A stretch of DNA of 64,000 bases from positions 992,001-1,056,000 of the forward strand of contig NZ_CP108067.1 of assembly GCF_036178145.1 (NCBI RefSeq), written 5' to 3'. The translations under genes were made by a program, and so were the position numbers. This document shows, piece by piece, positions 1-8,082 of this stretch (positions are counted from its first letter, which is position 1; each line of letters begins with the position of its first letter). The DNA is from Streptomyces sp. NBC_00273. GTDB taxonomy: Bacteria > Actinomycetota > Actinomycetes > Streptomycetales > Streptomycetaceae. The notes under the pieces were generated by a model. It saw only the letters and a list, made by a program, of their open reading frames with translations. It was not told the DNA's origin and made no database searches.

Positions 1-823
1 CCCGGTCGAAGTGACCGGCCGCACGGTCCACATGGTCCGCCGCCGCGTCCAGCCGGCCCGCGCGCAGCGCCTCGATCGCCGCCCGCACGTCCGCCGCGAT
101 CGCCATGAAGATCATTTCATGGGCCTGGAGCGCCCGGATGAAGAGGTACTCGTCGTGCAGCACGTACCCGGGCTGAACCGTCATGTCGAACCAGTGGCCG
201 GCCTCGGTGGCCGTGGGCCGGGGCAGGAGTTCGGCGATGTCCGCCCAGCGGGACCACGGGACGTGGGCCGCCCCTGAGATCAGGGCATCGGCGTCCGGAC
301 CGTCGAGGTCGTGCGCCACGAAGCGCAGCGCGTGGTGCAGCCGCTTGCGCAGGGTCACCGGGTCCGGCGGGTCCCGGTCCACGGATTCCCGCGATTCCCG
401 CGATTCCCGCGATTCCTCAGATTCCTGCGGTTCCCGCGCCGTGGTCTCCGCCTGGATCTCGAAGCGTATGACGTCGGATATGAGCAGCGTGGCCATGCGG
501 TTCGGGTCCGGCGCCTCCCCCGTTTCGCCCAGGAGAAGCTCCAGCAGCGGAAGGGAAAGGTAGGTCCGGTTCCAGTAACGCCCCTCGTGCTTGTCGAGCA
601 TGCAGTCGAGGAACGCCTGGAGGTGGGGCGGGCGGTCCGCCGCGCGGTGGCTCCGGATCTCGCTGAGCCGAAGCAGCAGGGGCTGCGGCAGGAAGTGCTT
701 CCCGGTCCGGCGCACCTCTTGCGTGACGGTACGCGCCAGGTGGATTCCGTCCGGTGCTCCGCCGTCCCCGTCCAGGCGTCCGATGGCCGCCCAACGGTCC
801 GCCTCTGCGCATTCCGGGTTCAT
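1..823 (-). CDS. Tryptophan 2,3-dioxygenase-like protein (partial, C-terminus outside window)
   Basis: Open from an ATG at 823 to the window edge (274 codons), with an aggagg-type ribosome binding site 7 bases upstream. The late part carries LHDEYLFIRALQAHEMIF, which resembles the haem-pocket HDEMLFI..HQ.YEL helix of tryptophan 2,3-dioxygenase. Before it lie a helical N-terminal part (about residues 1-130) and a short Glu/Ser/Arg repeat. True tryptophan dioxygenases open the indole ring to N-formylkynurenine. The match here is partial, so this may be a divergent family member with another substrate. No kynurenine-pathway gene is visible beside it. Confidence 0.6.
   Translation of the reverse strand, partial: MNPECAEADRWAAIGRLDGDGGAPDGIHLARTVTQEVRRTGKHFLPQPLLLRLSEIRSHRAADRPPHLQAFLDCMLDKHEGRYWNRTYLSLPLLELLLGETGEAPDPNRMATLLISDVIRFEIQAETTAREPQESEESRESRESRESVDRDPPDPVTLRKRLHHALRFVAHDLDGPDADALISGAAHVPWSRWADIAELLPRPTATEAGHWFDMTVQPGYVLHDEYLFIRALQAHEMIFMAIAADVRAAIEALRAGRLDAAADHVDRAAGHFDR
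384..428. repeat. 9-bp tandem repeat inside the dioxygenase-like gene
   Basis: Three exact copies of gattcccgc are followed by two variants (gattcctca, gattcctgc). On the coding (minus) strand they encode a short Glu-Ser-Arg repeat. The unit is a multiple of three, so copy-number change would keep the frame. Confidence 0.8.
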
Positions 824-1145
824 CTCCACTCGCCTCCTGGACCTGCCTGGCCCCACCCCGTCCGGGTGGAGCGGAAGATTCAAGTGGGCATGATCGGAAC
901 ACTGCCCGTCATGTCTCGAACATTCGTGTCTTGACAAGGGCGGCAGGGACACGCATAGAGCCTCCGGCCCGGTCGGGCGGAGGCTCTGTGGCGTACGGTT
1001 CGGTGCCCACTCCGGCGGCCGGTCGGCCGCCGCGCGCCGGTGGAGGAGGCGGATCCGGGGAACCGTGGATCTGGATGGAACAAGCCGGGGCCCCGTGGGC
1101 ACTCGCGCAGGCGTCGGAGGCCCCGGCTCGCAGAAGGGGACTGCG
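824..1145. other. 322-bp non-coding interval
   Basis: This gap lies between the start of the dioxygenase-like gene and the 3' end of the rodlin gene. The first ~110 bases should hold the dioxygenase promoter; I see no convincing -35/-10 pair on the minus strand. A hairpin sits at 957-987 and the rest (988-1145) shows no gene with Streptomyces codon bias. Confidence 0.5.
957..987 (-). terminator. Hairpin downstream of the rodlin gene
   Basis: A perfect 10-bp inverted repeat (agagcctccg / cggaggctct) with an 11-base loop lies about 160 bases beyond the rodlin stop codon. There is no U-tract, which is usual for Streptomyces terminators. Confidence 0.6.
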
Positions 1146-1559
1146 TCAGCTGTTGGCCGAGAGGTTGCCCGACAGGACCGGGATGTTGTCCAGGATGTGC
1201 GAGAGCGGCTCGTCGCCCTTGGCCTGGGTGGAGTTCTCGGTGCACTGCTGGTTCTGCGGGTTGGACAGGACGTTGATGTCCTGAACGCCGACATTGGCGA
1301 GGAGCGCGGCCACGGACTGGACGTTGGCCTTGACGGGCAGGCCGATGCAGGGCTTGTTCAGGGTGCCCTGGATCGCGCCGAGCTGCGGGCTCAGGTCACC
1401 GCGGGTCTCCTGGTTGCCGTAGATCTGCGCGGCGCCGTTGCCCTGGACGGTGTTGACCCCGTTGTCGTTGCCGATGGCCATGGCCGGGGCGGCCATGGCC
1501 GCGCCCACTCCGACGATCGACGCGGTGACGGCGGCGGTGGCCATGAACTTCTTGATCAT
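1146..1559 (-). CDS. Rodlin, secreted aerial-hypha surface protein
   Basis: A 137-residue secreted protein. The signal peptide (residues 1-28) begins MIKK and ends at AMA, and the mature part keeps the family phrases GNGAAQIYGN, SPQLGAIQG, NKPCIG and NQQCTENSTQAKGD, with the two conserved cysteines. Rodlins form the amyloid-like rodlet layer with chaplins on aerial hyphae and spores of Streptomyces. Many genomes carry an adjacent rdlA/rdlB pair; here there is one copy and no chaplin next to it. The start has an aagga site 7 bases upstream. I cannot assign it to A or B, so no symbol is given. Confidence 0.92.
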   Translation of the reverse strand: MIKKFMATAAVTASIVGVGAAMAAPAMAIGNDNGVNTVQGNGAAQIYGNQETRGDLSPQLGAIQGTLNKPCIGLPVKANVQSVAALLANVGVQDINVLSNPQNQQCTENSTQAKGDEPLSHILDNIPVLSGNLSANS

Positions 1560-1652
1560 CAGTGGTCCTTATGTCGCACGAGTGCACGGTGATAAGCACC
1601 TTGATCAACGGCCGGGGAGAACACAGGTTGCGCCGCTTCACCCGAACGGCCC

Positions 1653-2399
1653 CTACCGCGTCTCACACCCCCGGACGGCCACGCTCAGCTCGACGACGTA
1701 GTGCTCCTCCACCCAGCCGTCCGGGAACCGTTCCATGAGGAGGGCGCGCTCGTCCTCCAGGAAGGCGTCCGTTCCGGGCTCGCCGATGAGGAACAGGGAG
1801 TGGGTGGACAGTTTGGCCAGATGCGTGTCGACGGGGACGCGGCGCGACCACGCCAGCCGGCGGTCGGTGAAGCGCAGCCCCTCCTGGGAGAGCGCGCGCT
1901 CGTTGATGTACCAGCCCGGGCCGAACCGCTTCTCGATGCGGTCCTGCTGATCGGCGATCCAGCCGACCCCGGTGTCCGGATCGTTCTGCCACACCGCCAG
2001 GGCCCCGCCGGGGCGCAGCACGCGCAGGGCCTCGGGGACCGCGTGCGCAGGGTCCGTCCAGTGCCAGGACTGCGCGTACGTCAACAGGTCCAGGCAGCCG
2101 GAGGCCAGCGGCAGCCGGTTGCCGTCCGCGCGGACCAGCGGCGTGCCGGGATTGCGGCGGCGGAACTCCTGCGCCATGCCCTCGCCCGGCTCCACCCCGA
2201 CCACCATGGCCCCTCGGGCCTCCAGGAGGGCGGTGGCGATCCCCGTTCCCGCCCCGACGTCGGCGACCCGTGCTCCGGCCAGTGGAAAGCCGGCCATTTC
2301 CGCCAGCGTGTCGAAGAGCGCGGGCGGGTACGCGGGGCGATGGGCGGCGTAGCGTGCGGCCGCGGAGCTGAAGGAACGAGCCCGGGATTCGTTCGTCAT
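1653..2399 (-). CDS. Class I SAM-dependent methyltransferase
   Basis: A 248-residue protein with glycine-rich motif I VADVGAGTGIAT (about residues 45-56), the acidic end of strand 2 (VVGVEPGEGM) and a Methyltransf_11/25-like core. It should transfer a methyl group from S-adenosylmethionine to an unknown small molecule. ATG 2399 is chosen; ATGs at 2408 and 2411 in frame would add 3-4 residues. It is divergent from the acyl-activating enzyme at 2449, with about 50 bases between starts, so the two promoters must overlap the opposing genes' 5' ends. Confidence 0.85.
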   Translation of the reverse strand: MTNESRARSFSSAAARYAAHRPAYPPALFDTLAEMAGFPLAGARVADVGAGTGIATALLEARGAMVVGVEPGEGMAQEFRRRNPGTPLVRADGNRLPLASGCLDLLTYAQSWHWTDPAHAVPEALRVLRPGGALAVWQNDPDTGVGWIADQQDRIEKRFGPGWYINERALSQEGLRFTDRRLAWSRRVPVDTHLAKLSTHSLFLIGEPGTDAFLEDERALLMERFPDGWVEEHYVVELSVAVRGCETR

Positions 2400-2448
2400 G
2401 ACGTCCATCATGCCGGTGTCCCGGAGCGGCGCGGAGAGGCAGTCCCCC

Positions 2449-3954
2449 ATGGTGGCCGCTCGGTATGTCACGTCGCTGGTAGGGGCGTTGGAGCGGTACG
2501 CCGGACAGCCCGCGCTCGGCGCCGGACCGGTCGTCCTCGGATTCCAAGAGGTGCTCGACGGGGCCTTGCGACTGGCGGGGGCGCTCTCCGCGGCGGGGAT
2601 CGGGCGCGGCTCGGGACTGGCCTGCGTCACGGGCTCGAACCGGCCGGAGGTGCTGCTGGTACGGATCGCCGCGCACCTGCTGGGCGCCCGGCTGACCCAG
2701 GTGCTCGCCGGCCCCGCCCAGTACGGGCTCGACTTCGTCCTGCGGGACTGCCGGCCGGACCTGGTCGTGCACGACGTTCCGGTGCCCGCGACCGGGGCGC
2801 CCGGGCTCGACCTGGCCGAGCTGCTCCGCCGGGCCGCCGGCCGGGGCGGGCCCGGCGCGGTGTCGGTGCGGGCGCGGGAGGACGACGTGGCGCGGGTGAC
2901 GTACACGGGCGGGACCACGGGGCGGCCCAAAGGGGTGGCCTCCACCTTCGGGGCGATGGCCGCGCGCAACGCCGTACGACCGGCGGCCTGGGCGGAGTCG
3001 GTGTACCTGTCGGTGACCTCGCTGGCGCAGCGGTCGGGCGGGCGGTGCCTGGAGCAGTGGCGGGCCGGGGGCCGGGTGGAGATCCTGGAACCGTTCGCGC
3101 CCGCGGAGTTCGCGGCGGCCTGCCGGCGCCTGGGGCCGGTGGCCACGTACCTGACGACCTCGATGGTCTACCGACTGCTGGACGACCCGGCGACCGCCCA
3201 CGGTGTACCGGGGCTGGAGGCGGTCTCCTACGGCGATTCGCCCGTCCACCCCGAGCGGCTGCGCGAGGCGGTGACCCGCTGGGGCGGCCGGTGGCGGCAG
3301 GGCTACGGCACGAACGAGGCGGCGGTGATCTGCCGGCTCTCCCCCGCCGATCACGATGCGGCGGTGGCCGGGCGGCCGGAGCTGCTGTCGTCGGTGGGGC
3401 GGCCCGTCGCGGGGGTGGAGGTGGAGGTGCGCGACGGGCGGGGCACGGCGGTGGCGGCCGGCCGCACGGGCGAGGTGTGGATGCGGTCGGCGGCGATGAT
3501 GACCGGGTACTGGGGCCGGCCCGGGCTGACGGCCGGGGTGCTGCGGGGCGGCTGGCTGCGGACGGGGGACCTCGGGCACTTCGGGGCGGACGGCTACCTG
3601 TACCTGGACGACCGGATCCACGACGTGGTGATGGTCCACGGGGACAACGTGTACTGCGTGCCCGTCGAGGCCGCGCTCGCCCGGCATCCCGCCGTCGCAC
3701 GGGCCGTGGTGGTGGGGCGGCACAGCGACCTCACCGGCGAGGAGGTGTGTGCGTTCCTGGTACCGGCGGCGGGGTACGAGCCCGGCCCCGGGCTCGCCGC
3801 CGAGGCCTGTGCCCTGGTGGAGGAGGAGCTGGCCCCGGCGCACCGGCCGACCGCGGTGTTCTGGGAACGGGCGATCCCGCTGACGGCGCGGGGCAAGCCG
3901 GACAAGCGCCGGCTGCGGGAACGGGCAGAAGGGGGCGCCGGCCGGCGGACGTAG
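2449..3954 (+). CDS. AMP-forming acyl/aryl-CoA ligase-like enzyme (ANL superfamily)
   Basis: A 501-residue protein with the adenylation signature YTGGTTGRPKG (about residues 147-157), the A5-like GYGTNEAA, the A7/A8 region TGDLGHFGADGYLYLDDR, and the C-terminal A10 lysine in TARGKPDKR. It should activate a carboxylate as acyl-AMP and load CoA or a carrier protein. The substrate cannot be read from sequence. ATG 2449 is preferred over the in-frame ATG at 2398, which would overlap the divergent methyltransferase start. No carrier protein is nearby, so a free-standing CoA ligase is the simplest reading. Confidence 0.85.
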   Translation: MVAARYVTSLVGALERYAGQPALGAGPVVLGFQEVLDGALRLAGALSAAGIGRGSGLACVTGSNRPEVLLVRIAAHLLGARLTQVLAGPAQYGLDFVLRDCRPDLVVHDVPVPATGAPGLDLAELLRRAAGRGGPGAVSVRAREDDVARVTYTGGTTGRPKGVASTFGAMAARNAVRPAAWAESVYLSVTSLAQRSGGRCLEQWRAGGRVEILEPFAPAEFAAACRRLGPVATYLTTSMVYRLLDDPATAHGVPGLEAVSYGDSPVHPERLREAVTRWGGRWRQGYGTNEAAVICRLSPADHDAAVAGRPELLSSVGRPVAGVEVEVRDGRGTAVAAGRTGEVWMRSAAMMTGYWGRPGLTAGVLRGGWLRTGDLGHFGADGYLYLDDRIHDVVMVHGDNVYCVPVEAALARHPAVARAVVVGRHSDLTGEEVCAFLVPAAGYEPGPGLAAEACALVEEELAPAHRPTAVFWERAIPLTARGKPDKRRLRERAEGGAGRRT

Positions 3955-4005
3955 GCTCGGAGGAGAGGTCGGGTTCCGGCGGGGAGGTCGGGGCGGGCTG
4001 GGACG

Positions 4006-5163
4006 TCAAGGGCGGGCGGCGGCGTAGGTCCAGAACTCCCGCATCACCTCGGGCGAGGCCGGGCCGGCCAGCTCCCGCTGGGTGAGGAGCAGGGTGAGCG
4101 TCCCGGTGGCGGGGACGACGTGGGCGGCGGTGCCGGTGCCGCCGATCCAGCCGTAGCGGCCCGGTACGTTCCAGGGGTCGAGGCGGGCCACGTCGACCGA
4201 GCCGCCGAAACCCCAGCCCTGGCCCTCCAGGAACAGGGTGCCCGCCGCGCGCTGGGGCGCGGTGAGGTGATCGGTGGTCATCTGCCGCACCGAGTCCGCC
4301 GAGAGCAGCCGCCGGCCACCCCCGTACGCGCCTCCCGCGAGCAGCATCCGACCGAAGGCGTACAGGTCGTCGACGGTGGAGACGAGGCCGCCCGCGCCGG
4401 ACGGGAAGGCGGGAAGGGTGCTCCACTCGCCGTCGGGCGCGTCCACGAGCTCCAGGGCTCCGCCGTCGGGGGCGGCCCGGTAGTAGCTGGTGAACCGGTG
4501 GAGCTGCCCCGGCGGTACGGAGAACGCGGTGTCCCGCATGCCGAGCGGCTCGAAGACGCGCTCGGCGAGGACGTCCTGGAAGGGCTGTCCGGTAGCTCGG
4601 GCGATCAGCACCCCGAGGATGTCGGAGCAGGTGTTGTAGAGCCACGCCTCCCCGGGCTGGTGGAGGAGCGGGATCCGCCCCAGGGACGCCATCCAGACGT
4701 CCGGCTCCGGCACCTCCTGCGGCCTGGGCGGCCCCTGCTTCAGCCCGCCGAACAGTGGCGCCACGGCGGGCAGCGAGAAGTCGGCGGGGAAGCCGTACCC
4801 GGCGCGGAAGGTGAGGAGGTCGGCGAGGGTGATCGGACGGTCGGCGGGCACCACGTCGTCGAGCGGCGCGGAGGGGGTACGGACCACCGTCGGCGCGGCG
4901 AGTTCCGGTAGCCAGCGGGCCACGGGGAGGTCGAGGGCCAGCAGTCCTTCCTCGACCAGCATCATGGTGGCCGCGGCGGTCACGGGCTTGGTGACCGAGG
5001 CGATCCGGAAGAGGGAGTCGCGGGCCATCGGCGCGGTGCCGGCCGTGTCGACGGAGCCGACGGCCGCGAACTCGACGTCCTCGCCGTGTGCCACCAGGGC
5101 CACCGCGCCGGGCAGTGATCCGGTACCGACGTGGGTCTCCAGGAGACTGCGCAGGTCGCTCAT
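4006..5163 (-). CDS. Serine beta-lactamase-fold hydrolase (class C / EstB-like)
   Basis: A 385-residue protein with the active-site SVTK (S-x-x-K, about residues 56-59) after SLFRIA, and the Tyr-x-Asn element WLYNTC (about residue 178). There is no signal peptide, so it is probably a cytoplasmic esterase or amidase of the Beta-lactamase family rather than a resistance enzyme. An agaaggtgg site precedes ATG 5163. Its 3' end faces the acyl-activating gene tail to tail, with about 50 bases between stops. Confidence 0.88.
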   Translation of the reverse strand: MSDLRSLLETHVGTGSLPGAVALVAHGEDVEFAAVGSVDTAGTAPMARDSLFRIASVTKPVTAAATMMLVEEGLLALDLPVARWLPELAAPTVVRTPSAPLDDVVPADRPITLADLLTFRAGYGFPADFSLPAVAPLFGGLKQGPPRPQEVPEPDVWMASLGRIPLLHQPGEAWLYNTCSDILGVLIARATGQPFQDVLAERVFEPLGMRDTAFSVPPGQLHRFTSYYRAAPDGGALELVDAPDGEWSTLPAFPSGAGGLVSTVDDLYAFGRMLLAGGAYGGGRRLLSADSVRQMTTDHLTAPQRAAGTLFLEGQGWGFGGSVDVARLDPWNVPGRYGWIGGTGTAAHVVPATGTLTLLLTQRELAGPASPEVMREFWTYAAARP

Positions 5164-5286
5164 GGTCCACCTTCTCGTACGTGCGGATGCTCGTAGGGAA
5201 GACTGCCGCCGGGCGCCGGAATCATCGGTCCGACACGACCGGTGCGGCCCGACCGTGCGGGGGCGGGGCCGACCGGGGCGGGACCG

Positions 5287-5346
5287 CTAGGCCCTGTCGT
5301 CAAAGTCCCGTCGGGCCCGCGACGCCACTTTGACGACAGGACCTAG
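5287..5346. repeat. 60-bp palindromic element (20-bp arms, one mismatch)
   Basis: The left arm ctaggccctgtcgtcaaagt (5287-5306) and right arm 5327-5346 are inverse copies differing at one base, around a 20-bp GC-rich centre. The right arm supplies the TAG stop (5343-5345) of the small gene to its right. The near-perfect AT-containing arms look like a mobile-element remnant or MITE reused as a terminator; an ordinary terminator is also possible. Confidence 0.75.
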
Positions 5347-5525
5347 GCGGCGGGGACCACCGACGCGCGTATCGCCGAGGCCCACTCGCCCAGCAGGGCG
5401 GCATGGCGGATCCGCTCCGCGTCGGAGAGGCGGCCCTCGGCACGTGCGAACAGGCAGCGGATGTCGGCGTTGATCTCGGCGAGGGATCGTTCGGGCACGA
5501 GGCGGTCGTCAGAGGTCGGGCTCAC
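5343..5525 (-). CDS. Small conserved hypothetical protein (60 residues)
   Basis: The reading frame has Streptomyces codon bias and a plausible GTG start at 5525 (V-S-P-T-S-D-D). A TTG at 5555 would add ten residues. The product is helical and charged (LAEINADIRCLFARAEGRL, then ERIRHAALLGEW) with no signal peptide. I do not recognise its function. Its stop codon lies within the right arm of the palindrome at 5287-5346. Confidence 0.6.
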   Translation of the reverse strand: MSPTSDDRLVPERSLAEINADIRCLFARAEGRLSDAERIRHAALLGEWASAIRASVVPAA

Positions 5526-5606
5526 GTGATCAAGAGTAGGCGGCGCCTCTGACAACGGTGGACCGTGTCCGTCATGCGGACGCCCGGATCGGGGGCCGCC
5601 GCCCGC

Positions 5607-6929
5607 TCACTGCGCGAGGCGCGCGGCCCGGAACAGGAGGTAGCGGCGCTCCGGAACGCTGAGCGTGAGTCCGGCGGCCTTCGCGTAGGCGGCCCGCGCC
5701 GCCGCCTTCTCGCCCGCCATCTCCAGCAGGTGGGCCCGTACGGCTTCGAGGCGGTGGTGGCCGGCCAGGCGCTCGTCCCGGTCCAGGTCCGCGAGCAGGG
5801 CCAGGGCTCGCCGGGGCCCGTGCACCATGGCCACCGCGACCGCGTGGCCCAGGCGCTCCACGGGGCCGGGGACCATGCGGACCAGTACCTCGTACAGGGC
5901 GAGGATCTCCGCCCAGTCGGTGTCCTCGTCGCTCGCCGCCTCGTCGTGCACGGCCGCGATCGCGGCTCGCAGCTGGTACGGGCCCAGCGGCGCGTGCGTG
6001 AGGGCGTCGCTCACCATGGCGACCCCTTCGGTGACGGCGGCGCGGTCCCAGCGGGTGCGGTCCTGCTCGGCGAGGGGAATCAGGTCGCCGTCGGGCGTGG
6101 TGCGGGCACTGCGGCGGGCATCGGTCAGCAGCATCAACGCCAGCAGGCCCGCCACCTCGCCGTCGGCCGGGAGCTGCGCGTGGACGGCGCGGGTGAGGCG
6201 GATCGCCTCGGCGGCGAGGTCGGCGCGCTGCAGATCGCGGCCCGAGGTGGCGGTGTAGCCCTCGTTGAAGATCAGGTAGAGCACGTGGAGCACGTCGGCG
6301 AGCCGTGCGCCACGGTCTTCGGCCGCTTGCGGGCCGGTCCCGCGGGTGCCGTCCGTGTCGTGGGTGGCGTAGGTGTCGTAAGTGTCGTCGGGGCCTGTGC
6401 CGAACGGGGTCCCGGAGGCCTTGATGCGGCGTTTCGCCCGGCTGATCCGCTGGGCCATCGTGGCCTCGGGCACCAGGAGGGCGCGGGCGATCTCCGCGGT
6501 GGTGAGGCCGCCGACGGCGCGCAGGGTGAGGGCGATCCGGCCGGCGGGAGGCAGTTCGGCCCGGCAGCAGAGGAAGAGCAGGGCGAGCGTGTCGTCCTCG
6601 GCGGGGGCCCGGCCCTCCCCCGGCGGCGGAGCCACGAACTCGTCGCGCGGGGTCAGCGCGGCGGCCGTCTCCTCGCGGCGCCTTCGCGCCTCCTCGCTGC
6701 GCAGCTGGTCGGTGAGCCGGCGGGAGGCGACACGGATCAGCCAGCCGCGCGGGTTGGCCGGGCGGCCCTCCTCGGGCCACTGTCGGGCGGCGGCCAGCAG
6801 GGCCTCCTGCACGGCGTCCTCGGCCGCGTCGAAGTGCCCGTAGCGGCGGACGAGCGCTCCGAGGACCTGCGGCGCCAGTCGGCGCAGCAGGTCCTCGCTC
6901 GCGGGTGCGGGTCCGGGGGTGGTCAACAC
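5607..6929 (-). CDS. ECF RNA polymerase sigma factor with long C-terminal domain (ECF42-like)
   Basis: A 440-residue protein. The N-terminal third holds sigma region 2 (FDAAEDAVQEALLAAARQWP, NPRGWLIRVASRRLTD) and region 4 (LTTAEIARALLVPEATMAQRISRAKRRI). The remaining two thirds is the helical, TPR-like domain (DVLHVLYLIFNEGYTA, LCCRAEL upstream) seen in ECF sigma factors paired with YCII/DGPF proteins. The GTG start at 6929 overlaps the stop of the YCII gene by 7 bases, so translation is coupled. No anti-sigma gene is visible; in this group the C-terminal domain and DGPF partner are thought to replace it. Confidence 0.9.
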   Translation of the reverse strand: MLTTPGPAPASEDLLRRLAPQVLGALVRRYGHFDAAEDAVQEALLAAARQWPEEGRPANPRGWLIRVASRRLTDQLRSEEARRRREETAAALTPRDEFVAPPPGEGRAPAEDDTLALLFLCCRAELPPAGRIALTLRAVGGLTTAEIARALLVPEATMAQRISRAKRRIKASGTPFGTGPDDTYDTYATHDTDGTRGTGPQAAEDRGARLADVLHVLYLIFNEGYTATSGRDLQRADLAAEAIRLTRAVHAQLPADGEVAGLLALMLLTDARRSARTTPDGDLIPLAEQDRTRWDRAAVTEGVAMVSDALTHAPLGPYQLRAAIAAVHDEAASDEDTDWAEILALYEVLVRMVPGPVERLGHAVAVAMVHGPRRALALLADLDRDERLAGHHRLEAVRAHLLEMAGEKAAARAAYAKAAGLTLSVPERRYLLFRAARLAQ

Positions 6930-7342
6930 ATCTCGGTCCCCGAGCGGCTGTCGACGGGGTGGACGACGACCGGGTAGTTGGGTGCGCCCTCGGGCACCGG
7001 GCAGGCGTAGGCGCGGGCGGCGATCTCGGCGGCGCGGTCGAAGTCCGCGACGTCGACGATCCAGTACCCGGCGAGCACCTCCTTGGCCTCCCCGTACGGC
7101 CCGTCGGAGATCACCGGGCTGCCGTCGGCGGCCGCGGTGACCAGGCGGGCGTGCCGGGGGTCGGCCAGGCCCTGCCCGTCGACCCACTCGCCCGACTCGG
7201 CGAGGTCGTCGTTGAGGGCGCCCATGTAGTCGAACATCGCCTTGAGGTCGGCTTCGGACCATCCGGGGCCGTCGCCGGTCGCCGCGCCGCCCATGGCGTC
7301 GTAGTCGGCCTGCTTCCCGAGAACCATCAGCATGTACTTCAT
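6923..7342 (-). CDS. YCII/DGPF-domain protein
   Basis: A 139-residue protein beginning MKYMLMVLG and containing ISDGPYGEAKEVLAGYWIVDV (the DGPF/DGPY motif) and YPVVVHPV near the end. This is the standard genomic partner of ECF42-type sigma factors and probably acts with it in sensing or catalysis of an unknown small molecule. ATG 7342 has an aaggag site 8 bases upstream. The downstream sigma gene starts inside its last codons. Confidence 0.9.
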   Translation of the reverse strand: MKYMLMVLGKQADYDAMGGAATGDGPGWSEADLKAMFDYMGALNDDLAESGEWVDGQGLADPRHARLVTAAADGSPVISDGPYGEAKEVLAGYWIVDVADFDRAAEIAARAYACPVPEGAPNYPVVVHPVDSRSGTEMC

Positions 7343-7385
7343 GGGTGCCACTCCTTCTGTTCTACGCGGCGGCTCCGGGACCGGA

Positions 7386-7452
7386 ACGAGATCGGGATCG
7401 GAAACGGGATCGGGATCGGGATCGGAAACGGGATCGGGATCGGGATCGGGAG
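7386..7452. repeat. gggatc-rich tandem repeat in a divergent intergenic region
   Basis: Hexamers gatcgg/gggatc repeat across about 65 bp, interrupted at regular spacing by gaaacg, giving a higher-order unit of about 24 bp present roughly 2.5 times. It lies between the YCII/sigma operon (minus) and the acetyltransferase gene (plus), where promoters are expected. Confidence 0.85.
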
Positions 7453-7562
7453 CCTTTCGTACGGGACGTCGGAGCCGTCCCTCCCATTTCGACACGTCGG
7501 CCGCGGCCACGCGCGACGGCTTCGGCCCAGGACCGTCCCGTACGGCCCAGTAGGGTCATCAC

Positions 7563-7994
7563 ATGAAGATCATCGACCTTGAGCCCGGCGACCCGCGGCA
7601 CACCTCCGACCTGCTCCCCGTGCTGCGCGAACTGCGTCCCCACCTCACCGACGAGCTGTTCCTCAGCATCCTTGCGGAGGGGCACGGCCAGGGGCTGCGC
7701 TTCACCGCCGCCTACGACGCGGACGGTGGGTGCGTGGGCGCGGCCGGCTGGCGGATCGTCGTCAACACCGCGTCGGTCCGCTCGCTCTACGTCGACGACC
7801 TGGTCACCGCCGCCGCCACCCGTTCCACCGGCGTGGGCCACGAGCTGCTCGCGCACCTGGAGCAGCACGCCCTGGCCGTCGGCTGCACCGCCCTCACGCT
7901 GGAATCCGGCACCCAGCGGACCGACGCACACCGCTTCTACTTCCGCGAGCGGATGGCCGTGACCGCCTTCAGCTTCGAGAAGCCGCTGGGCTGA
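7563..7994 (+). CDS. GNAT-family N-acetyltransferase
   Basis: A 143-residue single-domain protein. VRSLYVDDLVTAAATRSTGVGHELLAHLE matches the acetyl-CoA-binding motif A (beta-4, then the R/Q-x-x-G-x-G/A turn and helix), followed by the beta-5 strand CTALTLESGTQRTDAHRFYF. It should acetylate an unknown amine. It is the first gene of a plus-strand run (GNAT, VOC, PhzF) spaced by about 90-100 bases, so joint transcription is uncertain. Confidence 0.87.
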   Translation: MKIIDLEPGDPRHTSDLLPVLRELRPHLTDELFLSILAEGHGQGLRFTAAYDADGGCVGAAGWRIVVNTASVRSLYVDDLVTAAATRSTGVGHELLAHLEQHALAVGCTALTLESGTQRTDAHRFYFRERMAVTAFSFEKPLG

Positions 7995-8082
7995 CGCGTC
8001 CGCCCACGAGGAAGCCGTGGCCCCCGGGCGGATGCGGGTGTGGTGACCGCCCGTCCGGTCCCCGCCCTGGCACCATGGCGGC

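Noticed and set aside
912..936. Inverted repeat tgtctcgaacattcgtgtcttgaca as an operator
   Set aside because: Only the inner cgaacattcg is roughly symmetric; the outer bases form a direct repeat, and support is too weak.
1653..3843. Long minus-strand frames opposite the acyl-activating enzyme
   Set aside because: Only the part up to 2399 shows family motifs (methyltransferase). The upstream extension is antisense to a clear ANL enzyme.
4006..5163. Antibiotic-resistance beta-lactamase
   Set aside because: There is no export signal and the motifs fit the broad esterase/DD-peptidase-like group; resistance cannot be claimed.
7386..7452. CRISPR array
   Set aside because: The units are too short and contiguous, with no unique spacers and no cas genes in the window.
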